DNA of 64,000 nt. Origin: Anaeromassilibacillus sp001305115 (lineage in GTDB: Bacteria; Bacillota; Clostridia; Oscillospirales; Acutalibacteraceae). The translations under genes were made by a program, and so were the position numbers. This document shows positions 34,495-46,655 of this stretch, in pieces. The number at the start of each line of letters is the position of its first letter. Position 1 is the first letter of the stretch. A model generated the notes under the pieces. The model saw only the letters and a list, made by a program, of their open reading frames with translations. It made no database searches and had not been told where the DNA came from. The stretch spans positions 1,054,001 to 1,118,000 of the forward strand of contig AP031437.1 in NCBI GenBank assembly GCA_042854365.1, given 5' to 3'.

Positions 34495-34803
34495 AGACTT
34501 ATTCACTTTTTGAATGGAATTTCGTTTGAATAGAGTATATGATTCCGTCCCAATATCCCTTTAACCAAAGCTGTGGGGAAAACAAAACGGTACGCCTGAT
34601 TACAGTCCATACCACAGTAATCGAGCGTACCGTTTTACAATATCAATAAAGAGCCTTTTGTAACCGTTCCTTTTTAACCTCTTGGGTCACTATACATTAC
34701 CGGAAAGATAGGTCTGATAGGATAAGAGACGAAGGGCCAATCAGGGGCTAATGATCATTCCACTGCATTTTTTGATAAGAGTATCAACGAGAGCGAGAAG
34801 GGG
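34495..34803. other. Intergenic region with one terminator
   Basis: 309 bp between convergent genes. Apart from the hairpin at 34584-34636 nothing recognisable was seen; the right part (34637-34803) shows no repeat or open frame with a ribosome site. Confidence 0.6.
34584..34636. terminator. Bidirectional terminator after the aldo/keto reductase
   Basis: AAAACGGTACGC with TGATTAC pairs with GTAATC and GCGTACCGTTTT; one mismatched base lies between the two parts of the stem. Confidence 0.75.
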
Positions 34804-35469
34804 TTATTCCTTCACAAACTCAATATGAATATCCCCGTTATTATTAGAGACGCTTAAAACTTTTTTCCCTCCATCTTTCTGAGAGGGTAGATTGCTTTCG
34901 CCTTTTTTGATTTCGCAGGATATGGTATAGTCATCGTAGCTTCCGATTATGGTACCGTTGATATTCCCGTTTTTTGTCTGTATAGCCGTGGTGTGGCCGA
35001 CGCTCAATTCATCCAATAAGATATCCCCGCCGTTTGTAGTAAGAGTGACGTCCTTTGTCACAGTTAAAGGGGCAACGGAGATATTTTCATTGGTAGTACC
35101 CAGGGTTAAGGAGGAGACAAGCGAATCGGGAATATACAAAGTAATGGTGCGCTTGTCTATGGGAGCGCTACCTCCAATATAGTCCGTCCAATTCTTGTTG
35201 GATACAGATGTCATGGTCAATGTGCCAGAGTCTGCAGTAGAGATGTTATAGGCTTCCTTAGGGCTCTCATAGTAATCTATTCGTATTTGGTCATCCTCGG
35301 AAGGGATTACTTCGATCTTTCGGTCTTGGACTTCCAGTTCGATTTCTTGCACCTGTGTATGGTTTATCACATAGCTTTCCGCAGAAAAATCTTCATCCGT
35401 AGAAGAGCATCCAGTTAAGATTGCTGATCCAAGTAACAACATGCATGCAAAAGAAAACAGTTTTTTCAT
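34804..35469 (-). CDS. Lipoprotein with DUF4097-type beta-repeat domain
   Basis: Predicted lipoprotein of 221 residues. The signal peptide has the lipobox LTGC with Cys21 as the lipidated residue. The mature part is rich in short beta strands (NGGDILLDELSVG, NGNINGTI, NNGDIHIEF) like the DUF4097 'adhesin-like' beta-helix family, whose function is not known. It is the last gene of the MerR-linked ABC operon, 14 nt after the permease. The start is set by AGAGG before ATG 35469. Confidence 0.75.
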   Translation of the reverse strand: MKKLFSFACMLLLGSAILTGCSSTDEDFSAESYVINHTQVQEIELEVQDRKIEVIPSEDDQIRIDYYESPKEAYNISTADSGTLTMTSVSNKNWTDYIGGSAPIDKRTITLYIPDSLVSSLTLGTTNENISVAPLTVTKDVTLTTNGGDILLDELSVGHTTAIQTKNGNINGTIIGSYDDYTISCEIKKGESNLPSQKDGGKKVLSVSNNNGDIHIEFVKE

Positions 35470-35483
35470 GGGAACCTCTTGTA

Positions 35484-36137
35484 TTAAAGTGTTTTTCTTT
35501 TTAAAACGACCAGGCCGATGATCGATAGGCCTGTACTGAGCAGAGCACAAACTCCTATGTGTAGAAAAGCATTGCTATTCAGCATGATTATTTGAAAGAA
35601 TCCGACCAAGAGCTGGCGAAGAGATGCAATTGGCGTAAAAATACAGATCATTGCTACCAATATGCCGTCCGTCAACCAGCCATACCAGTGGGACTGCATC
35701 GATAGAAGTACATGAAGAAAAGTCATGGTGAGAAAGAGAAATATTCCCTGCTGGAGGAAAGCTATAAAAGCGCCATTTTCCATCCAGCCACATAGATCCA
35801 TCAGATTCATCACGGTTTGTGTATGGTTTAGTGGGTCGAATATAAGGTGGATTGTAGTATTGGCTAGAGAGACGAGAAGGGCAAGGAATCCATAACAGAC
35901 CAGACTTCCGGCATAGAAATCTTTTTTACTTGTCCCCAAATACATGAGTTTGGGGTAGACATAAAAGACGAAAAAGAAAGGGGACATAGCGGCCAACAAC
36001 CAAGTATAGTTTCCATTGCTTAAGGCGATTGCAGAGTCGCCTGAAGTTGTCGCGCAAAGCACGACAAGGACTGTAAGGATGAAGCTCATTTTATTGCTTG
36101 CAAGTTCCCGTTTTACAACTGCAAATGTTGCGTTCAT
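35484..36137 (-). CDS. ABC-2-type permease-like membrane protein
   Basis: Membrane protein of 217 residues with about six hydrophobic helices, starting inside the end of the ATPase gene (4-nt overlap). It is the likely transmembrane partner of the ATPase encoded before it. No closer family can be named from sequence alone, and its substrate is unknown. Similar small permeases occur in YtrBCDEF- and BcrAB-like exporters. Confidence 0.7.
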   Translation of the reverse strand: MNATFAVVKRELASNKMSFILTVLVVLCATTSGDSAIALSNGNYTWLLAAMSPFFFVFYVYPKLMYLGTSKKDFYAGSLVCYGFLALLVSLANTTIHLIFDPLNHTQTVMNLMDLCGWMENGAFIAFLQQGIFLFLTMTFLHVLLSMQSHWYGWLTDGILVAMICIFTPIASLRQLLVGFFQIIMLNSNAFLHIGVCALLSTGLSIIGLVVLKRKTL

Positions 36138-36985
36138 TTCCGAATACCTCCTCTATGACCGACCATCTGAATGAAGAAGTCTTGTAAAGTTAAAGGATGA
36201 ATCTCTAAGGACGCTATTTGTTTTGGGGGTGTGTCAAAGATATAGCTGGTTACAAGCCCGCCAACCGAATCTTGACCGATCACGTTTAAGTTTTTAGTGG
36301 CGGCTTCGACATCGCTTTTCAATCCGCTAATGCTGTATGCTTGTTTTTCGACGGCTTGTAGGGTGTCAAAAAAGCGGATACGCCCTTTATCAAGGATGAT
36401 TAATTTTTGAATCGTTTTTGTAATTTCTTCGATAATGTGGGTGGACACAAGGATGATGCGGGGATGTTTTTGGAAGCTTTCGGACAGCATATTATAGAAC
36501 TCTACCCGCATGATCGCGTCAAATCCCAGCACCGGTTCATCTAAAAGAATGACATTTTTATTACTCGCCAGGCAGATGATTGTGGAAACCATGGTTTTCA
36601 TACCAAGGGACAGATGGTGAAACTTTTTCTTACCATCTAGCTCGAAACGCTCCATCATCTCTGTAGCAAATGCAAAGTCGTAATTGGGGTTTACCTCTCC
36701 CGCAATATGAAGCAATTTTTTCACGGGGAGGTGGAAATGCTTTGCAAAATTTTCGATATAACTTACGCCTGTATCCAGTGTTGCGGTCGTAATCAGTTGA
36801 TTGTTCACGCGAATCTCACCATAAGAGATATTTTGGTAACCTGCAATTGACTTGAGTAAGGTGGTCTTGCCAGCGCCGTTTCGACCAAGTAGGCAATAAA
36901 TCCCTGGTTCGCTAATGGTCAGAGAGACGTCTTTTAGTACCGCTGTCTGTCTGTATTGTTTTGTTACACCAGAAAGTTCAATCAT
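36134..36985 (-). CDS. ABC transporter ATP-binding protein (YtrB/BcrA-like)
   Basis: ATPase of 283 residues. Walker A is GRNGAGKTT (34-42), Walker B is NVILLDEP with Asp149 and Glu150, and the H-loop is VSTHIIEE. The signature motif is LSLGM in place of LSGGQ, as is common in YtrB-like exporters. It should pair with the adjacent permease. The start at 36985 has GGAGG upstream; an in-frame ATG at 37081 lies in the promoter and is rejected. Expression is probably controlled by the divergent MerR-family protein. Confidence 0.87.
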   Translation of the reverse strand: MIELSGVTKQYRQTAVLKDVSLTISEPGIYCLLGRNGAGKTTLLKSIAGYQNISYGEIRVNNQLITTATLDTGVSYIENFAKHFHLPVKKLLHIAGEVNPNYDFAFATEMMERFELDGKKKFHHLSLGMKTMVSTIICLASNKNVILLDEPVLGFDAIMRVEFYNMLSESFQKHPRIILVSTHIIEEITKTIQKLIILDKGRIRFFDTLQAVEKQAYSISGLKSDVEAATKNLNVIGQDSVGGLVTSYIFDTPPKQIASLEIHPLTLQDFFIQMVGHRGGIRK

Positions 36986-37057
36986 GATGATATTCCTCCG
37001 CTCCATGTTTACGATTAAGAAAGTAGATTTGATATGCGTTTCTCTTCGTGCGAGTAC

Positions 37058-37088
37058 AGTATAAACCTTTGTGTAACACAAAGGTCAA
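37058..37088 (-). promoter_or_regulatory. MerR-type promoter with 19-bp spacer and palindromic operator
   Basis: Leftward TTGACC (37088-37083), a 19-bp spacer, and TATACT (37063-37058). The spacer is filled by a perfect palindrome at 37065-37085, arms ACCTTTGTGT and ACACAAAGGT around one A. An overlong spacer with the operator inside it is the hallmark of MerR-family activated promoters. It drives the ABC transporter operon. Confidence 0.82.
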
Positions 37089-37103
37089 GAAGGAAGTTAA
37101 AAA

Positions 37104-37889
37104 GTGGAGAATTTTTTTTCAATCAGCGAAGCGGCAAAAATGGCCAATATGACGAGTGAGACATTGCGTCACTATGATCGAATCGGTCTTGTTAAGGCAA
37201 GCAGAAGAGATGAAGCGTCAAAATATCGATATTATACAAAAGAAGATATTGTCCGATTGCATACCATCCGAGCATTACAGCAGATGGACCTCTCTTTACA
37301 TGAGATTAAATGTATTTTGGAATACGATGATCTTCAAATGGTTGTAGACTTTTTGAAAAAAGCGGAGAAAACAGCTGATGAAAAAATTGCAGAGTTGCAA
37401 TATAGCAAGTCCAAAATCCAATTGGCCAGATCGGATTATGAAAAGAAACTGTATGGGCAACAAAATCGAACCGAATTTTACACGAGATATTTTCCCAAGC
37501 GTGTGATTTTGTTATCGAACTCATTAGAAGCACCGACACTTGACAATTTGTGGAATTATCTAAGGCATTTTTATGATCGAATTGAGCCATCTCAAAGAGA
37601 TCTTTTTGCATTTGAGGATTTAGCAGGAATTTACACGGAGAAGAATCTGTCTCGTCTCTTTGCAGTATGCATTCGCTATACAGATATGGATGGATTAAAA
37701 ATATTGCCATCGGGTACCTATCTCTGCGCGGACTGTACAGAGCAGACACGTGGACAGGTTCTTTCGAAACTCATTGAAATTGCCAAAGAACAATATCACT
37801 TGGAACCAACATTTACAATACAGTTAATCGTTATTTCTGGAATCTTACAGTGGAATTATCAGCTACAGATTTTAATTGAAGATGATTGA
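37104..37889 (+). CDS. MerR-family activator with GyrI/BmrR-like ligand-binding domain
   Basis: Transcription regulator of 261 residues. The N-terminal winged helix has FSISEAAKMANMTSETLRHYDRIGL, then a dimerising coiled coil at about 75-115. The C-terminal part resembles the effector-binding domain of BmrR/BltR-type drug sensors. It starts at GTG 37104 with AAGAAGGAAG upstream. It lies divergent to the ABC operon across the 19-bp-spacer promoter, so it probably activates that exporter on binding a drug-like ligand and also controls itself. Confidence 0.87.
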   Translation: MENFFSISEAAKMANMTSETLRHYDRIGLVKASRRDEASKYRYYTKEDIVRLHTIRALQQMDLSLHEIKCILEYDDLQMVVDFLKKAEKTADEKIAELQYSKSKIQLARSDYEKKLYGQQNRTEFYTRYFPKRVILLSNSLEAPTLDNLWNYLRHFYDRIEPSQRDLFAFEDLAGIYTEKNLSRLFAVCIRYTDMDGLKILPSGTYLCADCTEQTRGQVLSKLIEIAKEQYHLEPTFTIQLIVISGILQWNYQLQILIEDD

Positions 37890-37951
37890 GTACGAATCAG
37901 TGAATAGCCGTGGCTACTGGATAGCATAGATATGTGGACGTGCTGAAAGAT

Positions 37952-37995
37952 TCCGATCGGCCCACCATACTGGGAGTATGGGCTCTATAATCGGA
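37952..37995. repeat. Two-part imperfect hairpin
   Basis: TCCGAT pairs with ATCGGA on the outside and CCATACT pairs with AGTATGG around GGG on the inside. There is no T run, and its function is unknown. Confidence 0.4.
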
Positions 37996-38033
37996 CAAAG
38001 GTAGACTTTCTGTTTTATGATACAATCATGAAG

Positions 38034-38070
38034 AAAACCGGAACCTTTCTTTAATAAAGGTTCCGGTTTT
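38034..38070. terminator. Bidirectional terminator between the merR gene and metA
   Basis: A 15-bp perfect stem, AAAACCGGAACCTTT with its complement, bounded by A and T runs. Confidence 0.88.
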
Positions 38071-38108
38071 GAGATTGAATCGATCCATTAAGATCAAAGG
38101 TTGACATA

Positions 38109-39056
38109 TTAAAATGGAGTAGTTTCATTATGACTGATCTTTGGTAGAGAAGAAAGATCATAGGGAGTGGACTGATAGACATAGTAATTCAGCCAATTGG
38201 CAAATAGAAGATGTGCATGACTACGCCAAGTAAAACGTGGCTGTAAAGTTGGATCGTCGTTTGGAAAATAATTTTCTGGGACGCGAGGTTTTAATCCCTT
38301 ACGCTCATCACGGAAATATTCATTAGCTAAAGTGTCCCGATCATATTCGCCGTGGCCGGTGACAAAGAACTGACGGCCATCTTTTTTGGCGACTAGATGA
38401 ACACCCGCCGTACTAGAAGTCGATAAGATTATAAGCTCATGGTGTTGTTCAATGTCTTCCCGTCGAATATCGGTATTTCGTGAATGTGGTACATAAAAAC
38501 TGTCATCAAATCCCCGTACCAATGGATGGTGGGGATCTAAAACACGGTGTAAATAAACGCCGCTTAGCTTTTGGGGGAGCTGATATTTTGGAATTCCATA
38601 ATGATAATAGAGTCCCGCTTGCGCTCCCCAACAAATATGTAAGGTAGAATAGACGCTCTTTTGACTCCATTCCATTATCTCACAGAGCTCAGGCCAGTAG
38701 TCTACTTCTTCAAAAGGCATATTTTCAACTGGTGCACCAGTAATAATCATGCCATCGAATTTTTCGTTCTTCAAATCCTTGAATGTCTTATAAAAAGTAT
38801 TGAGATGCGATGCAGAGGTATTCTTGGAAACATGCGATGCCATTTGCATCAATTCAACGTCCACCTGCAATGGTGTGTTACTCAAAACACGCAGCAGTTG
38901 TGTTTCCGTTACGGGTTTAATCGGCATCAGATTAAGTATGACAATCTTTAATGGGCGAATATCCTGCATTCTGGCTCGTTCATGTGTCATTACGAAGATG
39001 TTTTCCCCCTCTAACACCTTTATAGCAGGAAGTTCAGCTTGTATTTTAATAGGCAT
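38109..39056 (-). CDS. metA: Homoserine O-acetyltransferase (MetA family)
   Basis: Activates homoserine for methionine synthesis. It has 315 residues, with the catalytic triad at the family positions: Cys142 in HICWGAQAG, His235 and Glu237 in VTGHGEYD. Residue 111 is glutamate (GAPVEN), which in the characterised Bacillus cereus enzyme gives acetyl-CoA specificity, whereas Escherichia coli MetA with glycine uses succinyl-CoA. So it is better named an acetyltransferase despite the 'succinyltransferase' family label. The ribosome site is weak. No SAM riboswitch is present in the short leader. Confidence 0.93.
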   Translation of the reverse strand: MPIKIQAELPAIKVLEGENIFVMTHERARMQDIRPLKIVILNLMPIKPVTETQLLRVLSNTPLQVDVELMQMASHVSKNTSASHLNTFYKTFKDLKNEKFDGMIITGAPVENMPFEEVDYWPELCEIMEWSQKSVYSTLHICWGAQAGLYYHYGIPKYQLPQKLSGVYLHRVLDPHHPLVRGFDDSFYVPHSRNTDIRREDIEQHHELIILSTSSTAGVHLVAKKDGRQFFVTGHGEYDRDTLANEYFRDERKGLKPRVPENYFPNDDPTLQPRFTWRSHAHLLFANWLNYYVYQSTPYDLSSLPKISHNETTPF

Positions 39057-39122
39057 ACGATTCGCTCGATTCTTTTTAGATTTTGTAGTATAATCAATGC
39101 ATAACAGTGTATACTAGTCTTA

Positions 39123-39151
39123 AGTATACCAAATTGACAGAGAAACTGCAA
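39123..39151 (-). promoter_or_regulatory. Promoter of metA
   Basis: Leftward TTGCAG (39151-39146), a 17-bp spacer and TATACT (39128-39123). The leader is about 60 nt. Confidence 0.65.
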
Positions 39152-39198
39152 TATAATTGGTAGAAAGGGACAGACATAAAATAAATGTAAAAAAAGCG

Positions 39199-39227
39199 TT
39201 GACATTGTAGAATGAGTGTGATATTAT
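39199..39227 (+). promoter_or_regulatory. rRNA operon promoter P1
   Basis: TTGACA (39199-39204), a 17-bp spacer and TATTAT (39222-39227). The motif GAGTGTGATAT around the -10 box is shared with P2. Confidence 0.85.
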
Positions 39228-39259
39228 AGTGAAGCCGTCGAGAGAGACAGAAAAAACAC

Positions 39260-39288
39260 TTGACACCACAAAGCGAGTGTGATATGAT
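39260..39288 (+). promoter_or_regulatory. rRNA operon promoter P2
   Basis: TTGACA (39260-39265), a 17-bp spacer and TATGAT (39283-39288), 61 nt downstream of P1. Paired strong promoters are usual for rRNA operons. Confidence 0.85.
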
Positions 39289-39322
39289 GTTAAACATCAC
39301 CTCTGAGCTTGATCGATGAGGC

Positions 39323-39349
39323 GAAGGACCTTGAAAATTAAACAACGTT
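39323..39349 (+). other. 16S precursor processing stem, 5' arm
   Basis: This leader segment is almost perfectly complementary to 41118-41144 behind the 16S gene. The two arms would form the long stem cut by RNase III. The rest of 39289-39533 is untranslated leader with no gene. Confidence 0.75.
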
Positions 39350-39533
39350 ACGAAATGAAAAAGGACCCGTAATGACTTTGAGAGGGACGGGAACATCCGA
39401 GAGGATGGGAACGGAACTTTCGGACGAAACGAGAATCCAGACTCGAGAAACTGGAATACACGTTAGTGTATCGGATAGAGCTTTTCAAAACTCTAGAAAG
39501 ATTTAAACGCTCTACGGAGCGATTAAATACAAG

Positions 39534-41051
<1,518 letters not shown>

Positions 41052-41117
41052 TGGAGAAACGATTGGTTGAAGAACTGATCTAAATCCAAGGTCAGGCATT
41101 ACGAGGAAACATTTCAA

Positions 41118-41144
41118 AACGTTGTTTAATTTTGAAGGCCCTTC
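41118..41144 (+). other. 16S precursor processing stem, 3' arm
   Basis: Complement of 39323-39349 with two mismatches. It marks the end of the 16S precursor. Confidence 0.75.
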
Positions 41145-41321
41145 GAGGTTGAACCTCGACACAAGCCCCGCCCGAAAGCAAGGGTGAGGAAAGGCCCTGA
41201 GAGAGGCGGGAGAGTCGAAAGAAACTCCCGAAGAAGGAAGGGAAGTTGGGGGGAGACAGAAGAGAGCTTTCAAAGAGGAAATAAACGAAGGTAGAACACC
41301 TGAGTGAACAACCAAATAGTT

Positions 41322-41397
41322 GGGGGTATAGCTCAGCTGGGAGAGCGCCTGCTTTGCAAGCAGGAGGTCAACGGTTCGATCCCGTTTATCTCCACCA
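41322..41397 (+). tRNA. tRNA-Ala (TGC)
   Basis: 76 nt with CCA encoded. The anticodon loop is TTTGCAA in a five-bp stem, with a normal D arm and T arm (AACGG-TTCGATC-CCGTT). It lies in the 16S-23S spacer as in many bacteria. Confidence 0.97.
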
Positions 41398-41463
41398 CAG
41401 GCCGAAAGGTCTGGAACGGCTACTGTGGCGAGAAAGACCGGATAGCCTCGAAGCCGGAAATAT

Positions 41464-41540
<77 letters not shown>

Positions 41541-41644
41541 GCAGGGAAACCTGCAAAAGTAAATAGGAAGTTTCGCAAAGGACTTGGAAACGAGTTTGAA
41601 GAAGATTTCGTTAGGAATCGCAACGAGCGAAACAGACTATGTCC

Positions 41645-41667
41645 GTACATTGAAAACTGAATAAAGA
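41645..41667 (+). other. 23S precursor processing stem, 5' arm
   Basis: Complementary to 44629-44651 beyond the 23S gene with only a wobble mismatch; together they form the 23S processing stem. Confidence 0.75.
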
Positions 41668-41752
41668 AGCAGATAGAACGAGAAAAAGAACTTTGTAAAG
41701 TTTCGATTTTAAGTGAAATCTACAATTTCAAGAAGAACCAAGAGAAACACAT

Positions 41753-44585
<2,833 letters not shown>

Positions 44586-44628
44586 AGTTCCTTGGTTCAA
44601 AGCTTTTTCAGTTAGCTTCTATCTTAAA

Positions 44629-44651
44629 TCTTTATTCAGTTTTCAGTGTAC
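44629..44651 (+). other. 23S precursor processing stem, 3' arm
   Basis: Complement of 41645-41667. Confidence 0.75.
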
Positions 44652-44707
44652 TGGCAAAAAGTATGCTGGCGAATGGTAAGTCGCGGAGGCGGCGAGACCA
44701 CAGGTCT

Positions 44708-44783
44708 GCACCATTAGCTCAGTTGGTAGAGCACCTGACTCTTAATCAGGGTGTCCCGGGTTCGAGTCCCTGATGGTGCACCA
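44708..44783 (+). tRNA. tRNA-Lys (CTT)
   Basis: 76 nt with CCA; anticodon loop CTCTTAA. It lies between the 23S and 5S genes. Confidence 0.96.
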
Positions 44784-44846
44784 TGAAAGAAGTCGGACGA
44801 CGGAGGTCGGAGAGATCTCTGGCCTCTGCGTAAGACTGAAAGATGT

Positions 44847-44921
44847 GGCCCGTTGGTCAAGCGGTTAAGACAGCGGCCTCTCACGCCGTTAACGTGGGTT
44901 CGATTCCCGCACGGGTCACCA
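44847..44921 (+). tRNA. tRNA-Glu (CTC)
   Basis: 75 nt with CCA; anticodon loop CTCTCAC. It is the second tRNA between 23S and 5S. Confidence 0.96.
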
Positions 44922-44980
44922 AAAGCAAACAAGGAAAGTGAATATAGAGAGCTATTTAGACAGGAATGTACTAAATAGAG

Positions 44981-45095
<115 letters not shown>

Positions 45096-45103
45096 ATAAA
45101 CAT

Positions 45104-45178
45104 TCCTCCTTAGCTCAGCCGGTAGAGCATGCGGCTGTTAACCGCAGGGTCGTTGGTTCGAGTCCAACAGGGGGAGCC
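45104..45178 (+). tRNA. tRNA-Asn (GTT)
   Basis: 75 nt with CCA; anticodon loop CTGTTAA. It starts about 9 nt after 5S. Confidence 0.96.
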
Positions 45179-45186
45179 ACTTTTTG

Positions 45187-45213
45187 AAGGAACTACATCT
45201 TTTGTAGTTCCTT
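45187..45213 (+). terminator. Hairpin after tRNA-Asn
   Basis: AAGGAACTACA pairs with TGTAGTTCCTT; only a short T run follows. It may end the main rRNA transcript. Confidence 0.55.
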
Positions 45214-45275
45214 TGGTTTATCCGGATTTTTAGGTTCTGTTTTGCTATGTTTTATAATATTAGTAAGAATTATAC

Positions 45276-45352
45276 GGGCCATTAGCTCAGTTGGTCAGAG
45301 CAGCCGGCTCATAACCGGTCGGTCCAAGGTTCGAGTCCTTGATGGCCCACCA
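45276..45352 (+). tRNA. tRNA with CAT anticodon (elongator Met, or Ile2 after lysidine modification)
   Basis: 77 nt with CCA; anticodon loop CTCATAA, stem GCCGG/CCGGT. A paired G1-C72 and the lack of three GC pairs under the anticodon exclude the initiator. The body resembles the Bacillus tRNA-Ile2 read by TilS as much as elongator Met, so its identity is open. An AT-rich TATAAT at 45253-45258 may give it its own promoter. Confidence 0.9.
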
Positions 45353-45393
45353 AAAAGCTCTTGAATGATTGAAATCATTCAAGAGCTTTTTTT
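45352..45393 (+). terminator. Terminator after the tRNA cluster
   Basis: AAAAAGCTCTTGAATGAT pairs with its complement and ends in seven T residues. Confidence 0.9.
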
Positions 45394-45488
45394 GTAATCA
45401 ATAGACATCTTGAGTAATTTTATAGACTTATGAGAGATATGATATGGAAGAATCGATATTGTCTTGATGGGTAATTTGAACAATAAGT

Positions 45489-45518
45489 AAAAGGCCTTCA
45501 GAGAACTGGAGGCCTTTT
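45489..45518. terminator. Stand-alone terminator-like hairpin
   Basis: AAAAGGCCTTCAG pairs with CTGGAGGCCTTTT with one mismatch, flanked by A and T runs. No gene abuts it; it may end read-through or an unseen small RNA. Confidence 0.65.
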
Positions 45519-45539
45519 ATTTTGATCTGCATTAGCGAA

Positions 45540-45715
45540 AGGAGAACCCCCGGCTAAGGCGGGGAGAGAAAAAAATATATAAAGTAACGCCCCTTCAGGG
45601 GTCCGCTATGAGTCAGCAATGCAGTTAGCCGACCCATTCGTGGCCCCTTTAGGGGTGGGACCCGTATCATGCACTTCTAGCGCTTTCTCAAGCCCCAGGC
45701 TTTGCCGGGGGGCCT
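45540..45715. repeat. Cluster of four GC-rich short hairpins
   Basis: In an otherwise AT-rich gap there are four hairpins: CCCCG-GCTAAGG-CGGGG (about 45547-45564), GCCCCT-TC-AGGGGT (45589-45602), GCCCCT-TT-AGGGGT (45643-45656), and CCCC/GGGG around GGC/GCC (45693-45711). Two share the same 14-nt core. No coding frame with a ribosome site is present. It looks like an extragenic repeat or a structured RNA; neither can be confirmed here. Confidence 0.5.
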
Positions 45716-45749
45716 GACTTGTATAATTATATATTACTCATCGCTTCGT

Positions 45750-46487
45750 TTATTGAGTACAAGCAAACGTTATAATTTGGTGGAGGTATTTGGATAATCC
45801 ATCTCCTTCTCGATCGATGAACTGCTGAAAACGTTCATCAGAGATATAGAGTTCACTTAATTGAATAAGCGTATCTTTGGAGCATGGATAAAAATACTCG
45901 TCTATAAAAGATCGATATTTTTCAAGCCATTCTTGTACGACTGGGTCGTCCGGAGTTCGTGGTTTAAGACAATTTAGTTCTTGAAAGAAGTTTTGCATTT
46001 TTCTTTCAATCTCTTTCCATACCTCTTTGGTATAGGTTCGCGTTCTCTCATGATATTTTTTATAAGTTGACGTATCTTTCCATCGTTGTTCTACTTCTTT
46101 TCGGTATTGATCTTTCATAGTACTGATTTCTTGATTGTCAAAGATTTTAAAATCCATCTGTGCCTCTCCTTCTAAGATTTGATTTGTAAGGGAGATAAGT
46201 CGTGTGATTCGTTCCTTTTTTAATAATAGAAGGGATCGATGCTTCCGAAGAGCTTCCAAGAGGTTAAATCCTGGCAAATCCAATAGAATTTTAATCTCCT
46301 TAAGCGAAAAATCGAGTTCACGAAAAAAGAGAATCTGTTGTAATCGAATCAGTTCAGCTTCCCCATAAAGTCGGTAGCCGGCATCCGTTCTTTCAGAGGG
46401 GGAAAGGAGGCCGATTTGGTCATAGTGATGTAAGGTGCGAACACTGACATTGCAAGCTTTCGATACTTCTTTTATGGTTTGTTTCAC
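45750..46487 (-). CDS. MerR-family regulator with TipAS-type antibiotic-sensing domain
   Basis: Regulator of 245 residues. The N-terminal MerR domain has TIKEVSKACNVSVRTLHHYDQIGLLSPSERT, a coiled coil follows at about 75-110, and the rest is a helical TipAS-like domain with WKDTSTYKKYHERTRTYT near 138-155. Such proteins (TipAL, Mta) respond to bulky antibiotics. The start is GTG 46487, spaced 9 nt from AGAGGAG; an ATG three codons earlier is too close to that site. It stands alone, between the GC-hairpin cluster and the GH97 gene. Its target is not evident. Confidence 0.87.
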   Translation of the reverse strand: MKQTIKEVSKACNVSVRTLHHYDQIGLLSPSERTDAGYRLYGEAELIRLQQILFFRELDFSLKEIKILLDLPGFNLLEALRKHRSLLLLKKERITRLISLTNQILEGEAQMDFKIFDNQEISTMKDQYRKEVEQRWKDTSTYKKYHERTRTYTKEVWKEIERKMQNFFQELNCLKPRTPDDPVVQEWLEKYRSFIDEYFYPCSKDTLIQLSELYISDERFQQFIDREGDGLSKYLHQIITFACTQ

Positions 46488-46630
46488 CGAAATCATCTCC
46501 TCTTACATTTTTTACTATAAAGGATTACGCAACGTGAGAGTCAAGAACAAAATTATAAAGTGAAGAAATTTTATATATAAGGCGTCAAATGAGTGGTTTT
46601 ATTTAAATGTACCTAAAAATAGAGAAATTA

Positions 46631-46651
46631 TGGAACACTTTTGGAACACTT
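46631..46651 (+). repeat. Tandem direct repeat upstream of the GH97 gene
   Basis: TGGAACACTT occurs twice, at 46631-46640 and 46642-46651, an 11-nt period. It ends 7 nt before the candidate -10 box at 46659 and may bind an activator in place of a -35 box. Confidence 0.45.
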
Positions 46652-46655
46652 CTTC

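Larger units (their letters stand above)
45394..45749. other. Intergenic region with hairpins, no gene seen
   Basis: A 356-bp gap between the tRNA cluster and the TipAS-type regulator. It holds a stand-alone terminator and a cluster of GC-rich hairpins, both listed separately. No open frame with a ribosome site was found. Confidence 0.6.

Noticed and set aside
36986..37081. Upstream start for the ABC ATPase at 37081
   Set aside because: It lies inside the MerR-type promoter and operator and has no ribosome site.
39057..39122. SAM riboswitch before metA
   Set aside because: The predicted leader is about 60 nt and lacks any S-box-like folding.
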